From Bradyrhizobium sp. RP6 (GTDB taxonomy: Bacteria > Pseudomonadota > Alphaproteobacteria > Rhizobiales > Xanthobacteraceae): a DNA stretch of 64,000 nt. The position numbers were made by a program, and so were the translations under genes. Location: the NCBI RefSeq assembly GCF_003837805.1, contig NZ_RQIT01000004.1:310001-374000 (forward strand). The letters are read 5' to 3'. The notes beneath the pieces were generated by a model, which was not told the origin of the DNA, did not search any database, and worked only from the letters and a program-made list of their open reading frames with translations. Below, one piece after another: positions 17,165 to 27,744 of the stretch (position 1 is its first letter; each line of letters starts with the position of its first letter).

Positions 17165-18856
17165 TCAGGCCGCGCGGACCGATTCCAGGAACTGCGCGAC
17201 TTCGACCTTCAGGCGGGTGCTGTCGGTCGCCAGCGACTTCGCCGCCGACAACACTTCGCCCGAGGCCGAGCCGGTCTCGATCGCGCCGCGCTGCACGTCG
17301 GTGACGTTGGATGATACTTGCTGCGTGCCGAGCGCGGCCTGCTGAACGTTGCGCGAAATCTCCTGCGTGGCCGCGCCCTGCTCTTCGACGGCGGCAGCGA
17401 TGGCCGAGGATACTTCGGAGAGGCGCTCGATGGTGCCGCCGATCTCCTGAATCGCGCTGACGGATTCCTGCGTTGCGGCCTGGATGCCGGACACCTGCGC
17501 GCCGATCTCGCCGGTCGCCTTCGCGGTCTGCTCGGCCAGCGCCTTGACTTCGGAGGCGACGACGGCAAAGCCGCGGCCGGCCTCGCCGGCGCGCGCTGCT
17601 TCGATGGTCGCGTTCAGCGCGAGGAGGTTGGTCTGGCCCGCGATGGTGTTGATGAGCTCGACCACGTCGCCGATGCGGGAGGCCGCCTGCGACAGCGCGT
17701 TGACGCGCTCGTTGGTCCGCGCCGCCTGCTCGACGGCTTCGGCAGCCATCCGCGCCGAATCCTGCACGCGGCGGCTGATCTCGGTGATGGAGGACGACAG
17801 CTCCTCGGAGGCGGACGCCACCGCCTGGACGTTGGTGGAAGCCTCCTCCGAGGCCGCCGCAACAACGGTTGCGAGCTCCTGGCCGCGCTGGGCCGTGCCG
17901 CTCAGCGTGGCCGCGGAGGCCTCGAGTTCGGTCGAGGCCGATGACACGGTCTCGACGACTTCGCCGATCATGACCTCGAAATTGCGGGTGATGGCATCGA
18001 CGCGGCGGCCACGCTCGATCTTGGCCTCGGCGTCGCGCGCCGCCGCCTCGTCGGCCGCCTTCTTGGCGATCAACGCCTCCTTGAAGATCTGGAGCGCATC
18101 CGCCATCGAGCCGATCTCCGTCTTCTCGCCGCGGTGCGGCACGTCGGCCGAGAGGTCGCCCTCGCCGAGCGACTGCATCGGACGGATGATCGAGGCGATT
18201 CCGCGCGAGACGTCGCGCACGAGGTAATAGGCGGCAGCGATCGCGATCGCGACCGCTGCAACGATGATGCCGACGAGTGCGCGGAAGATGGTGGCGTAGC
18301 TGTCGGCCGCCTGCTTCGTTTCCGCTTCGGCGCCGCTGTTGTTGAGCTCGATGCTCTTCAGGAGCAGGGGATCCGCCGCCTGAGCCATCTTCGCGACCTT
18401 GGTCTGCAGCAGCTCGTTGGCATCGGTCGGGAAGCGGCCGGTGCTCTTGCGCGACAGCGCCATCGTCTCCTGAACGCCATTGAGGTATTCGGCCCAGGCC
18501 TTGGTCCACTGCTGATAGATCGAGCGTTCCTCTGGCAAGGTGATCAGGCCTTCATAGACCTTGCGCGTCTTCTCGATGCGCTCGCGTAGCGGAGCCATGC
18601 GCTTCTCAGCGGCGTCCTTGCCTTCAATGCTCTCCTGCATCAGGTGGAGTCGCAGGACGACGCGCAGCTCGTTGATGTCGGCGCGCATCGAGCCGAGTGC
18701 ACGCACGCTCGGCAGCCAGCTCTCCGCGATCTCGACCGTATGGGCGTTGATGTTCTGCATCGTGCCGATCGCCATCACGCCGACGCCGGCGAGCGAGAGC
18801 ACGAGGACCGACAGCACGGTCAGCAGCTTGAATACGATCGACAATTTCGACATCAT
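17165..18856 (-). CDS. Methyl-accepting chemotaxis protein
   Basis: 563 residues. TM1 is at about residues 8-32, a periplasmic four-helix sensor (4HB_MCP type) at 33-188, TM2 at about 190-213 and HAMP next. The cytoplasmic signalling hairpin contains the CheA/CheW-binding tip ([20 protein letters not shown], then [20 protein letters not shown]). It detects a periplasmic ligand or metabolic cue and controls the flagellar kinase. There is no C-terminal CheR-binding pentapeptide (it ends FLESVRAA). A second receptor follows in tandem upstream, and their signalling parts are nearly identical at DNA level. Confidence 0.95.
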   Translation of the reverse strand: MMSKLSIVFKLLTVLSVLVLSLAGVGVMAIGTMQNINAHTVEIAESWLPSVRALGSMRADINELRVVLRLHLMQESIEGKDAAEKRMAPLRERIEKTRKVYEGLITLPEERSIYQQWTKAWAEYLNGVQETMALSRKSTGRFPTDANELLQTKVAKMAQAADPLLLKSIELNNSGAEAETKQAADSYATIFRALVGIIVAAVAIAIAAAYYLVRDVSRGIASIIRPMQSLGEGDLSADVPHRGEKTEIGSMADALQIFKEALIAKKAADEAAARDAEAKIERGRRVDAITRNFEVMIGEVVETVSSASTELEASAATLSGTAQRGQELATVVAAASEEASTNVQAVASASEELSSSITEISRRVQDSARMAAEAVEQAARTNERVNALSQAASRIGDVVELINTIAGQTNLLALNATIEAARAGEAGRGFAVVASEVKALAEQTAKATGEIGAQVSGIQAATQESVSAIQEIGGTIERLSEVSSAIAAAVEEQGAATQEISRNVQQAALGTQQVSSNVTDVQRGAIETGSASGEVLSAAKSLATDSTRLKVEVAQFLESVRAA

Positions 18857-19144
18857 GACAATCCCGATGTAGCCAACAACGCGCGAATGACCTGCGCCGC
18901 AATCGTCGCGACGGACGACAGGGCGGAAGTCAGTTCAACAATGCTGGCTGGTTCTTGTCCCGAGAGATTGCGCCCATAATCGCAAACAGGCGTTAACAGG
19001 AACCTACGTAAAACTACGGCTCGCGCCCGTGATCGCCAACCATCTGTTGCGGCGCGCATGGACGTCTCCTGCCGCGATGCGGACGCAGCTTGATGCACCG
19101 CATCACGGAGGGGATGACGGCTTCCCTCACGGTGACGGCGAGCG

Positions 19145-20881
19145 TCACGCCGCGCGCACGGTACCGAGGAATTTTCCGACCTCCAGCTTCAGCCGGTTGC
19201 TGTCGCCGGACAGCGATTGCGCCGCCGCCAACACCTGCGAGGACGCCGATCCGGTCTCGCTCGCGCCTTGCTGCACATCGATGATGTTGGACGACACCTG
19301 ATGGGTGCCTGCCGCGGCCTGCTGCACGTTGCGGGAAATCTCCTGCGTTGCGGCGCCCTGCTCTTCGACCGCGGCTGCGATGGTCGAGGAGATCTCCGAG
19401 AGCTTCTCGATGGTGTGGCTGATGTCCTTGATCGCGCCGACCGAATGCTCGGTGGCGGTCTGGATGCTGGCGATCTGCTGGCCGATCTCGCCGGTCGCCT
19501 TCGCGGTCTGCTCGGCGAGCGCCTTGACCTCGGAGGCGACGACGGCAAAGCCGCGGCCCGCCTCGCCGGCGCGCGCGGCCTCGATGGTTGCGTTGAGCGC
19601 CAGGAGATTGGTCTGGCCCGCGATGGTGTTGATCAGTTCCACCACGTCGCCGATCCGCGCCGCCGCAGCGGAAAGCTCGCCGACGCGGTCGGTCGTGGTC
19701 CGGGCCTGGCTCACCGCATTGCTCGCGACGCGGGCCGATTCCTGCACCTGCCGGCTGATCTCGGTGATCGACGACGACAGCTCTTCGGTCGCCGACGCCA
19801 CCGACTGCACATTGGTGGACGCTTCCTCGGATGCAGCAGCAACCATGGTGGTGAGCTCCTGTCCACGCGCCGCAGTCGACGTCAGCGTCGAGGCAGAAGC
19901 TTCCAGTTCGGTCGATGCCGAGGAGACGGTATCGACGATTTCGCCGATCGCAGCCTCGAAGCTGTCCGCGAGCTTGTGCATCTCCGTCTTGCGCTGCGCG
20001 GCCGCAATCTGGTCCTGCCTGATCTTGGCTTCAGCTTCCTCGCGCGCCTTCTGTTCTGACACGACCTTGAACTTTTCGACCGCCGCAGCGACGCCGCCGA
20101 CCTCGTCCTTGCGCCCGAGACCGGGCAGCACCACGGAGAAATCGCCGCCGGCGAGCTTGTCCATGGCGACCGTAAGCGCGCGGATCGGCCGCGCGATGGT
20201 GAGAAACGACATCAGCCAGGAGCCGACGAGGACGAGCATGGCAAGTGCACCGACCAGCATCGCGAGCTGCTCGCTCGATTTCATTCGTGTAGCGGCCGCT
20301 GCATTTTTCTCCTCGGACTTGCGCCCCGCGTAGTCGGCGATCTGACCGATCAGGACATCGAGTTCGGCGGCAATCGGCAGGGTCACCTCGCGAGCGATGC
20401 GTACAGCGTCTTCATTGAGCTTGGCGGCACGCGACGCGCTATCTGCGCCGCTCGCAGCCAATATCTCGCTGCGGACGCCAGAAATCTGCTGCGCGGCCTT
20501 TCCATAATCCGCCGCCATCGACCTCAACTTCTCCATGCGGGCGCGGTTCTCAGCCTCGTGCGACAGGCGCAGCATCCGGTCGACCAATAAGCCGGTCGAT
20601 TTCTGCTGATCCTCCAAACTCTGATTCGCCTTTTGGATATCGGCCTGGCTATTGGCTAGACGAAGGTCTCGTACAGCGAGTTGCATGCCGCGAACAGCTG
20701 CCTCCGCCTTCACGGCGTCGCGCGCGATCTGCTGCTGCGCAACTGCACTCTCTGTGATCTCGCGGACACTGACATTGCCGAGCATCTGGCTCGCGATCAT
20801 GGCTCCGACCAGGAGCACCCCGAGTGCCGAAGCAATCGCCAGCTTGGTGCCGATTCTCAAATTCTGAACAAGGCTCAACAT
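19145..20881 (-). CDS. Methyl-accepting chemotaxis protein
   Basis: 578 residues. TM1 is at about residues 13-34, a periplasmic helical sensor follows (to about 200), TM2 is at about 205-228 ([20 protein letters not shown]), then HAMP ([20 protein letters not shown]) and the conserved signalling hairpin. The sensor domain differs from that of the neighbouring receptor, so the two probably detect different cues while sharing the same output. It is separated from its neighbour by 288 bases without a gene, so it is likely transcribed on its own. Confidence 0.95.
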   Translation of the reverse strand: MLSLVQNLRIGTKLAIASALGVLLVGAMIASQMLGNVSVREITESAVAQQQIARDAVKAEAAVRGMQLAVRDLRLANSQADIQKANQSLEDQQKSTGLLVDRMLRLSHEAENRARMEKLRSMAADYGKAAQQISGVRSEILAASGADSASRAAKLNEDAVRIAREVTLPIAAELDVLIGQIADYAGRKSEEKNAAAATRMKSSEQLAMLVGALAMLVLVGSWLMSFLTIARPIRALTVAMDKLAGGDFSVVLPGLGRKDEVGGVAAAVEKFKVVSEQKAREEAEAKIRQDQIAAAQRKTEMHKLADSFEAAIGEIVDTVSSASTELEASASTLTSTAARGQELTTMVAAASEEASTNVQSVASATEELSSSITEISRQVQESARVASNAVSQARTTTDRVGELSAAAARIGDVVELINTIAGQTNLLALNATIEAARAGEAGRGFAVVASEVKALAEQTAKATGEIGQQIASIQTATEHSVGAIKDISHTIEKLSEISSTIAAAVEEQGAATQEISRNVQQAAAGTHQVSSNIIDVQQGASETGSASSQVLAAAQSLSGDSNRLKLEVGKFLGTVRAA

Positions 20882-21087
20882 GGGCAGTTTCCCCCGAAGG
20901 AATGCGCAGCCGAGTCATTGTCGACTGTCCCTAGGCCTTGACTGCGCCCTTGCCTAAAAATTGAGCGCGGCACCTTCCGATTTGGTTAAGGACATCACTC
21001 GCAGAAATACGGATTTGTTACGCTAAATGATTGAAAGCGAAGGGAATTGATCTCGCCATAGTTGTAAATTGCAGCTGGAGGTCGGAT

Positions 21088-21333
21088 CTAGGGGGCTCTG
21101 CACCCGACCGTCTCGCCGACGACGCTGATTCGAAAGACCGGCTTCTTGTTCTCGTCGAGCAGCTCCATGCACCACTCGGCGTTTGGCTTCAGGCTACGCG
21201 CTATGCCGCCGAGCAGATTGGCGCACACCTCGGTCATCTCGGTCCAGGCCGCCACGCGATCCTCGAACTCGTACGGCTGGTCGGCGGCGCCGGAATAGCG
21301 GCCGGTACTGATGCGAAAGAAATAGAGCGACAT
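21088..21333 (-). CDS. Small DUF6894-like protein
   Basis: 81 residues: MSLYFFRISTGRYSGAADQP at the start, then EDRVAAWTEMTEVCANLLGG and WCMELLDENKKPVFRISVVG. The opening YFFRI and the closing hydrophobic strand with Glu/Asp resemble the DUF6894 group common in Bradyrhizobium. The function is unknown. The ATG at 21333 is preceded by GAGGGGT at a good distance, so the longer in-frame opening is not needed. Confidence 0.7.
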   Translation of the reverse strand: MSLYFFRISTGRYSGAADQPYEFEDRVAAWTEMTEVCANLLGGIARSLKPNAEWCMELLDENKKPVFRISVVGETVGCRAP

Positions 21334-21492
21334 CGTTGACCCCTCGCGTAGAACCGCCCCGGCCGCACGCAAATTGAAGGCGAACAGCTACCAACGCATG
21401 AAGGCCGCAGTCCGTATCAATACGGCGCAGCGGCTTCGTGTTCGACGGACGTCTTCGGCGACAAGTTGCGCGGATGGTCCCGCGCGGCCAGC

Positions 21493-22080
21493 TCACTGGG
21501 TCGACTGGCGCAACTCCAGCGGGCCCTCATTCTTCGCCGGCTCGGACTTCACCGGCTCGAGCCGGCTGCTCTCGACACGCGGCGTCTCGACGCGCGCGGC
21601 GACTTCGGTGTTCGATGCGCCGATCGAACCGGTACGCTCCGAGGTCCGCAGCGAGCGCGGCCGCGCCGCAGCGCGCGCCATCAGCATCTGGTTGCCGCCC
21701 TGGTGATGGAAGTCGCAATAGGCGAAGCCCATGCCCGACACCGAGCCGCGGAAGCTGCGATCGTCGGTCTTTTCCAGGTTGAAACAGGGCTCGAACGGGA
21801 TGCCCTTGATCGAGGCGCAAACGTTCTGGCCGCGGATCTGGAGCGTATTGCCGGGCAGGCGGAGGTGACGGACCGGGCCAGCGCCCGAGAACTGCACCGC
21901 ACCGGCGGCGCCGAGGTCGTCGAGGATGCGGCCTGCACCGCGGGTGCCGTCGAAGCAGGTGAAGGCGAACACTTTGCCCGCCACGAAGCGACGCGCCTCG
22001 TCGGCGTTCATGCTCCCAGCAATGGCTGGCGCAAACGTTGCTGCCGCCGTAACAGCCCCCAACACAATACGCGCAAGCAT
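21493..22080 (-). CDS. Exported protein of unknown function
   Basis: 195 residues with a signal peptide (MLARIVLGAVTAAATFAPA, cleavage near IAGS). The mature part (NADEARRFVAGKVFAFTCFD, then GAGRILDDLGAAGAVQF, then FNLEKTDDRSFRGSVSGMGF) has four cysteines that could form disulfides. The last 60 residues are low-complexity and charged. A homologous group is known to me only as hypothetical proteins of Nitrobacteraceae. The ATG at 22080 has GGAG upstream; the in-frame alternative at 22098 has no signal-peptide advantage. Confidence 0.72.
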   Translation of the reverse strand: MLARIVLGAVTAAATFAPAIAGSMNADEARRFVAGKVFAFTCFDGTRGAGRILDDLGAAGAVQFSGAGPVRHLRLPGNTLQIRGQNVCASIKGIPFEPCFNLEKTDDRSFRGSVSGMGFAYCDFHHQGGNQMLMARAAARPRSLRTSERTGSIGASNTEVAARVETPRVESSRLEPVKSEPAKNEGPLELRQSTQ

Positions 22081-22193
22081 GCTCAACTCCGAACTCAACC
22101 CCCGCAGCGGGCGATGCCTATCTCTTTACCCACTGCTTACCATACCAACCAAGGCAACATTGGAGCAGCTTGGTTGGTAAAGTCTAAACGCCG

Positions 22194-23180
22194 TTAGTCA
22201 ATTTTAACCACGATGCGGCCCCGGACTTGGCCGGCAAGGATCTTCGCGCCCCACTCCGAAACTTCGTCGAGCGAAATTTCCTTAGTGATTTCAGATAGCT
22301 TTGTCCGATCCAGATCGGACGCGAGGCGTTGCCAGGCTGCCTTCCTCGGCTCGATCGGGCACATCACGGAATCGATGCCGAGAAGGCACACTCCGCGCAA
22401 AATAAACGGCGCGACCGAGGACGGCAGGTCCATACCGGCGGCCAGACCGCAAGCCGCGATCGCTCCACCATATTTCGTCATCGAGAGCAGATTCGCGAGG
22501 GTCGCCGAGCCGACGCTGTCGACGCCGCCTGCCCAACGCTCCTTGGCGAGGGGCTTTGCCGATGCCGAGAGTTCATTGCGGTCGATGACTTCGGCTGCTC
22601 CCAGGTGCTTCAGGTAGTCGGCCTCGGAGGCCCGGCCGGTCGACGCGATGACGTGGTAGCCGAGCTTGGAGAGCACGGCGATCGCGACCGAGCCGACGCC
22701 GCCGGCAGCGCCGGTCACCACGACCGGGCCGCTCTTCGGCGAGAGACCGTGCTTCTCGAGCGCCAGCACCGCGAGCATCGCAGTGAAGCCGGCGGTGCCG
22801 ATCGCCATGGCATCGCGCGCCGACAGGCCCTGCGGCAAGGCGACCAGCCAGTCGCCCTTCACCCGCGCCTTCTCCGCGTAGGCGCCGAGATGGGTCTCGC
22901 CCATGCCCCAACCGGTGCAGACCACCTTGTCGCCCGCCTTCCACTGTGAATGCGATGAGGCTTCGACGGTGCCGGCGAAGTCGATGCCGGCAATCATCGG
23001 GAAGCGGCGCACCACCGGGGCCTTGCCTGTGAGCGCAAGGCCGTCCTTGTAGTTCAGCGTCGACCATTCCACACGGACGGTGACGTCACCGTCCATCAGC
23101 TCGGCTTCGTCGAACTGCGTGAGCTGCGCGGTGGTGCCCTTGTCCGCCTTGTCGATCCGGATCGCCTTGAATGTGGCCAC
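22194..23180 (-). CDS. acuI: Acrylyl-CoA reductase-like quinone oxidoreductase (AcuI/YhdH type)
   Basis: 328 residues, zinc-less MDR fold. Signature pieces are [46 protein letters not shown], and the NADPH motif [23 protein letters not shown], followed by STGR where the adenosine phosphate is held. The AcuI/YhdH group reduces acryloyl-CoA to propionyl-CoA, which detoxifies a reactive intermediate. It lies 40 bases downstream of the MFS gene on the same strand, so the two may form an operon. Confidence 0.85.
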   Translation of the reverse strand: MATFKAIRIDKADKGTTAQLTQFDEAELMDGDVTVRVEWSTLNYKDGLALTGKAPVVRRFPMIAGIDFAGTVEASSHSQWKAGDKVVCTGWGMGETHLGAYAEKARVKGDWLVALPQGLSARDAMAIGTAGFTAMLAVLALEKHGLSPKSGPVVVTGAAGGVGSVAIAVLSKLGYHVIASTGRASEADYLKHLGAAEVIDRNELSASAKPLAKERWAGGVDSVGSATLANLLSMTKYGGAIAACGLAAGMDLPSSVAPFILRGVCLLGIDSVMCPIEPRKAAWQRLASDLDRTKLSEITKEISLDEVSEWGAKILAGQVRGRIVVKID

Positions 23181-23220
23181 GACTGAACTCCCTGACTTGT
23201 TTCAGGGATTGTTTAGCCGA

Positions 23221-24474
23221 TCAGGCAGGCTGTGCAACCGCTCGCTCGACAGGTTTCTCCACAATGGGAAGATTGATCAGCGCGGAAAGCACGCCGAACA
23301 GGATCGAGAGCCACCAGATCGGCGTGTAGGAACCGAACCGCTCGAACACGATGCCCCCTAACCAGACGCCGAGGAAACCGCCGACCTGATGGCTGACGAA
23401 AGCGAAGCCGTACAGCGTCGCGAGCCAGCGCGTGCCGAACATCAGCGCCACCAGCGCCGAGGTCGGCGGCACCGTCGACAGCCAGGTCAGGCCGGAAATC
23501 GCGCCGAATGCGATCGCCGAGAACGGCGTGATCGGGAACGAGATGAAGGCGAGCGTTGCCAGCGCACGCGTGAAGTAGATGGTCGAGAGGATGTAGCGCT
23601 TGGGCAGGGAGTTCTGGAGATAGCCGACGCTGAGCGAGCCAATGATGTTGAACAGGCCGATTGCCGCGATCACCCAGCCTCCGGTTTGCGCGGAGATGCC
23701 GCGATCGACCAGGAAGGCCGGCAGATGCACGGTGATGAAGGCCAGCTGGAAGCCGCAGGTGAAGAAGCCGAGCACCAGCAGCACGTATGAGCGGTGGCCG
23801 AAGGCTTCGGCCAGCGCCCTGGTGAAGGTCTGCTCATCTACAGGCGCCGTGTTGGCCGTGCTTGCGACCGGCGGCGTCGAGAGCGCCAGTGACAGCGGGA
23901 TGATCAGCAGCATCAGGAAACCGAACACGGAGAGCGCCTGCTGCCAGCCGAAATTATCGATCAATGCGACGCCGATCGGTGCGAACAGGAACTGCCCGAA
24001 CGAGCCCGCCGCCGTGCCGGCACCGAGCGCGAGGCCGCGCTTCTCCGCCGGCAAGAGCTTGCTGAACGCCGACAGCACCAGGTTGAACGAGCAGCCGGCA
24101 AGACCAAAGCCGACCATCACGCCAGCGCCGATGTCCAGCGACAGCGGCGTCGAGGAGTAGCGCATCAGGAGCAGGCCGCCGGCATAGAGCAGAGCGCCGA
24201 CACACATCACCCGGAACAGGCCGAAGCGATCGGCAACTGCGCCGGCGAAGGGCTGGCCCAGCCCCCACAACAGATTCTGTACGGCAATCGCGAGGCCAAA
24301 CACGTCGCGGCCCCAGCTGAATTCGTGACTCATCGGCTGCACGAAGAAGCCGAGCGCCGAGCGCGGACCGAAGCCGAGCATGCCGATCGCACAACCGCAG
24401 AGAATGATGACGGCCGGGGTACGCCAGTTGGAGGAACGTGAGGCCGGAGCGAGCTCGCCGATCTGTGTCGACAT
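23221..24474 (-). CDS. Major facilitator superfamily transporter
   Basis: 417 residues, 12 predicted membrane helices. The arrangement resembles monocarboxylate/oxalate-formate type MFS carriers (RSALGFFVQPMSHEFSWGRD, then GLGQPFAGAVADRFG, then GLAGCSFNLVLSAFSKLLPAEKRGLALG). The substrate cannot be read; an organic acid is likely. A ribosome site (GAGGAAG) precedes the ATG. It is transcribed divergently from nadA, with 356 bases between them, and acuI follows it. Confidence 0.85.
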   Translation of the reverse strand: MSTQIGELAPASRSSNWRTPAVIILCGCAIGMLGFGPRSALGFFVQPMSHEFSWGRDVFGLAIAVQNLLWGLGQPFAGAVADRFGLFRVMCVGALLYAGGLLLMRYSSTPLSLDIGAGVMVGFGLAGCSFNLVLSAFSKLLPAEKRGLALGAGTAAGSFGQFLFAPIGVALIDNFGWQQALSVFGFLMLLIIPLSLALSTPPVASTANTAPVDEQTFTRALAEAFGHRSYVLLVLGFFTCGFQLAFITVHLPAFLVDRGISAQTGGWVIAAIGLFNIIGSLSVGYLQNSLPKRYILSTIYFTRALATLAFISFPITPFSAIAFGAISGLTWLSTVPPTSALVALMFGTRWLATLYGFAFVSHQVGGFLGVWLGGIVFERFGSYTPIWWLSILFGVLSALINLPIVEKPVERAVAQPA

Positions 24475-24715
24475 GGTCTTCCTCGTCTGTCGTTGACGGA
24501 TGCGCGATCAGCAGCCGCGGGAGAGCCCGTTTAATGCATCTGCATGCAAATCCCAAGTCAAAAAAGATCGCCAGTCGAGGACGATTGCATTCCATGAGGG
24601 GCTGCCGCGGGAGCATTGCGTTTCAATGCGGCCTCGCGCGGCGCTTCACCCGCGAACTGACGGGAATGTGTGCGGCAGGATCTAGCGGCCCGAACCGGAG
24701 CGTGCTATCTTCGAT

Positions 24716-24733
24716 TTACTCAGATTGAGCATA
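24716..24733 (+). promoter_or_regulatory. Putative NAD-regulator operator, copy 1
   Basis: TTACTCAGATTGAGCATA: the palindromic core CTCA-N3-TGAG (24719-24729) is followed by CATA. It is repeated at 24790-24807 with the same core and flank. It lies 98 bases from the nadA start. Confidence 0.6.
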
Positions 24734-24789
24734 TTTGGGTACAACCTGATCTGACCGGCCTTCTCGGCCGGATTTATCAGGCCCTATAT

Positions 24790-24807
24790 ATTCTCATATT
24801 GAGCATA
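24790..24807 (+). promoter_or_regulatory. Putative NAD-regulator operator, copy 2
   Basis: ATTCTCATATTGAGCATA: again CTCA-N3-TGAG (24793-24803) followed by CATA. The two copies are 74 bases apart, about seven helical turns, which suits two dimers bound on the same face. This copy lies 24 bases before the nadA ATG, where a bound repressor would block transcription. Confidence 0.6.
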
Positions 24808-24830
24808 ATAACCATGCATGGGAGGCTTCA

Positions 24831-25937
24831 ATGCCGATCGCTGGAATTTACGGCCCCGACGATTTTGCCAATCGGCCGCAGGGCCAACTCATCACCTCCC
24901 CTCGCGCCGCGTCGGCGCCCGCGGGACCGACGTGGCCAATGCCCTCCCTGGAATGGACGGCGGGGGTCGAGCGCGCCACCGCGCCGCTCTATGAGCGCGT
25001 GAAACACGTGATCCCGCCGATCGAATGGCCGCTGATGGCGCCGACCATCAACGCGATCAACGAGTTGAAGCGCGCGCGGGGTGCGGTGATCCTCGCCCAC
25101 AACTACCAGGCCCCGGAGATCTTCCACTGTGTGGCCGACATCGGCGGCGACTCGCTCCAACTCGCCGTCGAAGCCACCAAGGTGAAGGCAGACATCATCG
25201 TCCAGTGCGGCGTGCACTTCATGGCGGAGACCTCCAAGCTGCTCAATCCGGACAAGACCGTTTTGATTCCGGATTCGCGCGCGGGCTGCTCGCTCGCCGC
25301 CAGCATCACCGGCGCCGACGTGCGGCTGCTCCGCGAAAGATTCCCTGGCGTGCCCATCGTTGCCTATGTCAACACCTCGGCAGAGGTGAAGGCGGAAGTC
25401 GATATCTGCTGCACGTCTTCGAACGCGGTGCAGGTGGTCGAGAGCCTAAACGCGCCGAGCGTGATCTTCCTGCCCGACCGATACCTCGCCACTTACGTGG
25501 CTTCGAAGACCGACGTGAAGATCATCGCCTGGAAAGGCGCCTGCGAGGTGCATGAGCGCTTCACGGGCGAGGAGCTGCGGACTTTTCGGCAAGCCGATCA
25601 GTCCGTCCAGATCATCGCGCATCCGGAGTGCCCGCCGGACGTCCTGGCGGAAGCCGACTTCACCGGTTCGACCGCACACATGATCAACTGGGTGCGCGCG
25701 AAGCGGCCGCGGCGCCTCGTCATGATCACCGAATGCTCGATGGCCGACAATGTGCGGGCCGAGCTTCCCGATGTGGAGATGCTGCGGCCCTGCAATCTCT
25801 GCCCGCACATGAAGCGCATCACGCTCGCCAAGATCCTGGAGAGCCTGCTGACGCTTCGCGAGGAGGTGACGATCGATCCCGCGCTTGCCGAACGCGCGCG
25901 GCGTTCGGTCGAGCGAATGATCAACCTGAAGAACTAG
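24831..25937 (+). CDS. nadA: Quinolinate synthase A
   Basis: About 368 residues. It condenses iminoaspartate and dihydroxyacetone phosphate to quinolinate with a [4Fe-4S] cluster. The three cluster cysteines of the family are visible in QCGVHFMAE (about residue 126), GACEVHERF or HPECPPDV (about 237-266) and CNLCPHMK (about 320-323). The opening catalytic region reads [15 protein letters not shown]. The ATG at 24831 follows GGGAGG. It is the first gene of nadA-nadB-nadC, though the 192-base gap to nadB contains a repeat. Confidence 0.96.
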   Translation: MPIAGIYGPDDFANRPQGQLITSPRAASAPAGPTWPMPSLEWTAGVERATAPLYERVKHVIPPIEWPLMAPTINAINELKRARGAVILAHNYQAPEIFHCVADIGGDSLQLAVEATKVKADIIVQCGVHFMAETSKLLNPDKTVLIPDSRAGCSLAASITGADVRLLRERFPGVPIVAYVNTSAEVKAEVDICCTSSNAVQVVESLNAPSVIFLPDRYLATYVASKTDVKIIAWKGACEVHERFTGEELRTFRQADQSVQIIAHPECPPDVLAEADFTGSTAHMINWVRAKRPRRLVMITECSMADNVRAELPDVEMLRPCNLCPHMKRITLAKILESLLTLREEVTIDPALAERARRSVERMINLKN

Positions 25938-25963
25938 GACGGGACGCAGCAACACACACGTCT

Positions 25964-26010
25964 GTCGTCCCGGACAAGCGCGCCTCGAGCGCGCGCAGAT
26001 CCGGGACCCA
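25964..26010. repeat. Palindromic repeat (GTCCCGGA...TCCGGGAC)
   Basis: GTCGTCCCGGACAAGCGCGC and GCGCGCAGATCCGGGACCCA are inverted partners around CTCGAG. It is a partial member of the family at 41645-41785 and 50980-51116. It lies inside the nadA-nadB gap. Confidence 0.7.
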
Positions 26011-26129
26011 TAATCACAGGCAGATATTTGGCGAAGAACGGCGTTGCGCAGCTTCGCGCAACAAGCTCCCGCCGAGCGTATGCGGTCCCTGCTTTCGCAG
26101 CGACGACGGCGGAGTGAATGGAGAGGACA

Positions 26130-27734
26130 ATGACCAACGCCATCCACAACCTCACCCGCAGCACCGACGACGTCGTCATCGTCGGGGGCGGCCTCGCCGG
26201 ACTGTTCTGCGCGCTGAAACTCGCGCCGCGGCCGGTGACGTTGGTCTCGGCGGCACCGCTCGGACAGGGCGCGTCGTCCGCGTGGGCGCAAGGCGGCATC
26301 GCCGCGGCGGTGGCCGAAGGCGACACGCCGGAGGCACACGCCGCCGATACCGTCGCGGTCGGCGGCGGCCTTGTCGATGAAGCAGTCGCACTCGGGATCG
26401 CGCGCGAGGCGGCCCCGCGCATCCATGATCTTCTCGCTTACGGGGTGCCGTTCGATCGCGATCTCGACGGCAGGCTTGCCGTCGGACGGGAAGCTGCGCA
26501 TTCCGCACGTCGCATCGTGCATGTGCGCGGCGATGGTGCTGGCGCCGCGATCATCGCAGCGCTGAGCGAAGCCGTGCGGCGCACGCCCGCGATCCGTCTG
26601 ATGGAAGGCTTTGTCGCCGAAGCCCTGCTGACCGAGGACGGCGCCGTGACCGGCCTTCAATTGCGCGAAACCGGCCATCCCTCTGCACGGGCGGTCGTGC
26701 TCGCTTCACGCGCGATCGTGCTTGCGACCGGCGGAATCGGACATCTCTATGGCGTCACCACCAACCCGTGTGAAGCGAGCGGCTCGGGCCTTGCGATCGC
26801 CGCCCGCGCCGGCGCCGTGATTGCCGATCCTGAATTCGTGCAGTTCCACCCGACCGCCATCATGGTCGGCCGCGACCCGGCACCGCTCGCCACCGAAGCG
26901 CTGCGCGGCGAAGGGGCAACGCTGATCAATGGCAACGGCGAGCGCTTCATGAGCGCCCGCCACCCGCTCGCGGAGCTCGCGCCCCGCGATATCGTGGCCC
27001 GCGGCGTGTTCGCCGAGATCGCGGCCGGACGCGGCGCCTTCCTCGATGCGCGGCAGGCACTGGGCGCGCGCTTTGCCGAGAAGTTTCCGACCGTGCATGC
27101 GAGCTGCATCGCCGCCGGCATCGATCCCGCGGCGCAGCCGATTCCGATTGCGCCGGCCGCACACTATCACATGGGCGGCATCGCGGTGGACATGCGCGGC
27201 CGCAGCTCGATCGACGGGCTCTGGGCCTGCGGCGAAGTGTCCTCGACCGGCGCGCACGGCGCCAACCGCCTCGCCTCCAATTCGCTGCTCGAAGCCGTGG
27301 TCTATGCCGCGCGCATCGCTGACGACATCGCCGGCCATGCGATCCCCGCGCCCGCCCGTCTGCCCGATGCTGTGACAGCGCGAGGCGGTACGGCGGATAG
27401 CACAGCCGTGAAGCGGCTGCGCGCGATGATGAGCGCGCATGCCGGCGTGATCCGCGACGGTGACGGGCTTGCGCAAGCCGTGCGCTACTTCGCCATGCTC
27501 GAACGCGAGGCCGCAGACATCGTCCTCCGCAACATGGCGGTTTCGGCCCTGCTCATCGCCGTTGCGGCCTGGACGCGGCGCGAGAGCCGCGGTGCGCATT
27601 TCCGTTCCGATCATCCGGCTGACGATCCCGGGCGGGCCCGGAGAACGATGACGACGCTCGTCGCGATGCGCGAGGTCGCGGAGAGTCTCGACGAGCGTGC
27701 GCTGCCACGCATTGCGCAATCCATGATCGGCTGA
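26130..27734 (+). CDS. nadB: L-aspartate oxidase
   Basis: 534 residues, FAD enzyme of the succinate dehydrogenase/fumarate reductase flavoprotein type. It has the FAD-binding GGGLAGL near the N-terminus, [13 protein letters not shown], the GGIGHLY segment, FVQFHPTA and the late [16 protein letters not shown] region. It oxidises aspartate to iminoaspartate, which NadA uses. An ATG at 26118 is in frame, but GGAGAGG immediately precedes the ATG at 26130, so that start is preferred. Confidence 0.95.
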   Translation: MTNAIHNLTRSTDDVVIVGGGLAGLFCALKLAPRPVTLVSAAPLGQGASSAWAQGGIAAAVAEGDTPEAHAADTVAVGGGLVDEAVALGIAREAAPRIHDLLAYGVPFDRDLDGRLAVGREAAHSARRIVHVRGDGAGAAIIAALSEAVRRTPAIRLMEGFVAEALLTEDGAVTGLQLRETGHPSARAVVLASRAIVLATGGIGHLYGVTTNPCEASGSGLAIAARAGAVIADPEFVQFHPTAIMVGRDPAPLATEALRGEGATLINGNGERFMSARHPLAELAPRDIVARGVFAEIAAGRGAFLDARQALGARFAEKFPTVHASCIAAGIDPAAQPIPIAPAAHYHMGGIAVDMRGRSSIDGLWACGEVSSTGAHGANRLASNSLLEAVVYAARIADDIAGHAIPAPARLPDAVTARGGTADSTAVKRLRAMMSAHAGVIRDGDGLAQAVRYFAMLEREAADIVLRNMAVSALLIAVAAWTRRESRGAHFRSDHPADDPGRARRTMTTLVAMREVAESLDERALPRIAQSMIG

Positions 27735-27744
27735 AGGAGGCCCC

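Larger units (their letters stand above)
24475..24830. other. Intergenic region between the MFS gene and nadA
   Basis: 356 bases with no gene I can support. The left part holds the promoter of the MFS gene and a short near-palindrome (ATGCATCTGCAT at about 24534-24545). The right part is AT-rich for this genome and holds two copies of the nadA operator and a small GC hairpin (CCGGCC-TTCTC-GGCCGG, 24755-24771). Confidence 0.6.

Noticed and set aside
24755-24771. Riboswitch or attenuator in the nadA leader
   Set aside because: The hairpin CCGGCC-TTCTC-GGCCGG is small, lacks a T tract, and no conserved NAD-riboswitch fold is visible. Two protein-operator copies explain the region better.
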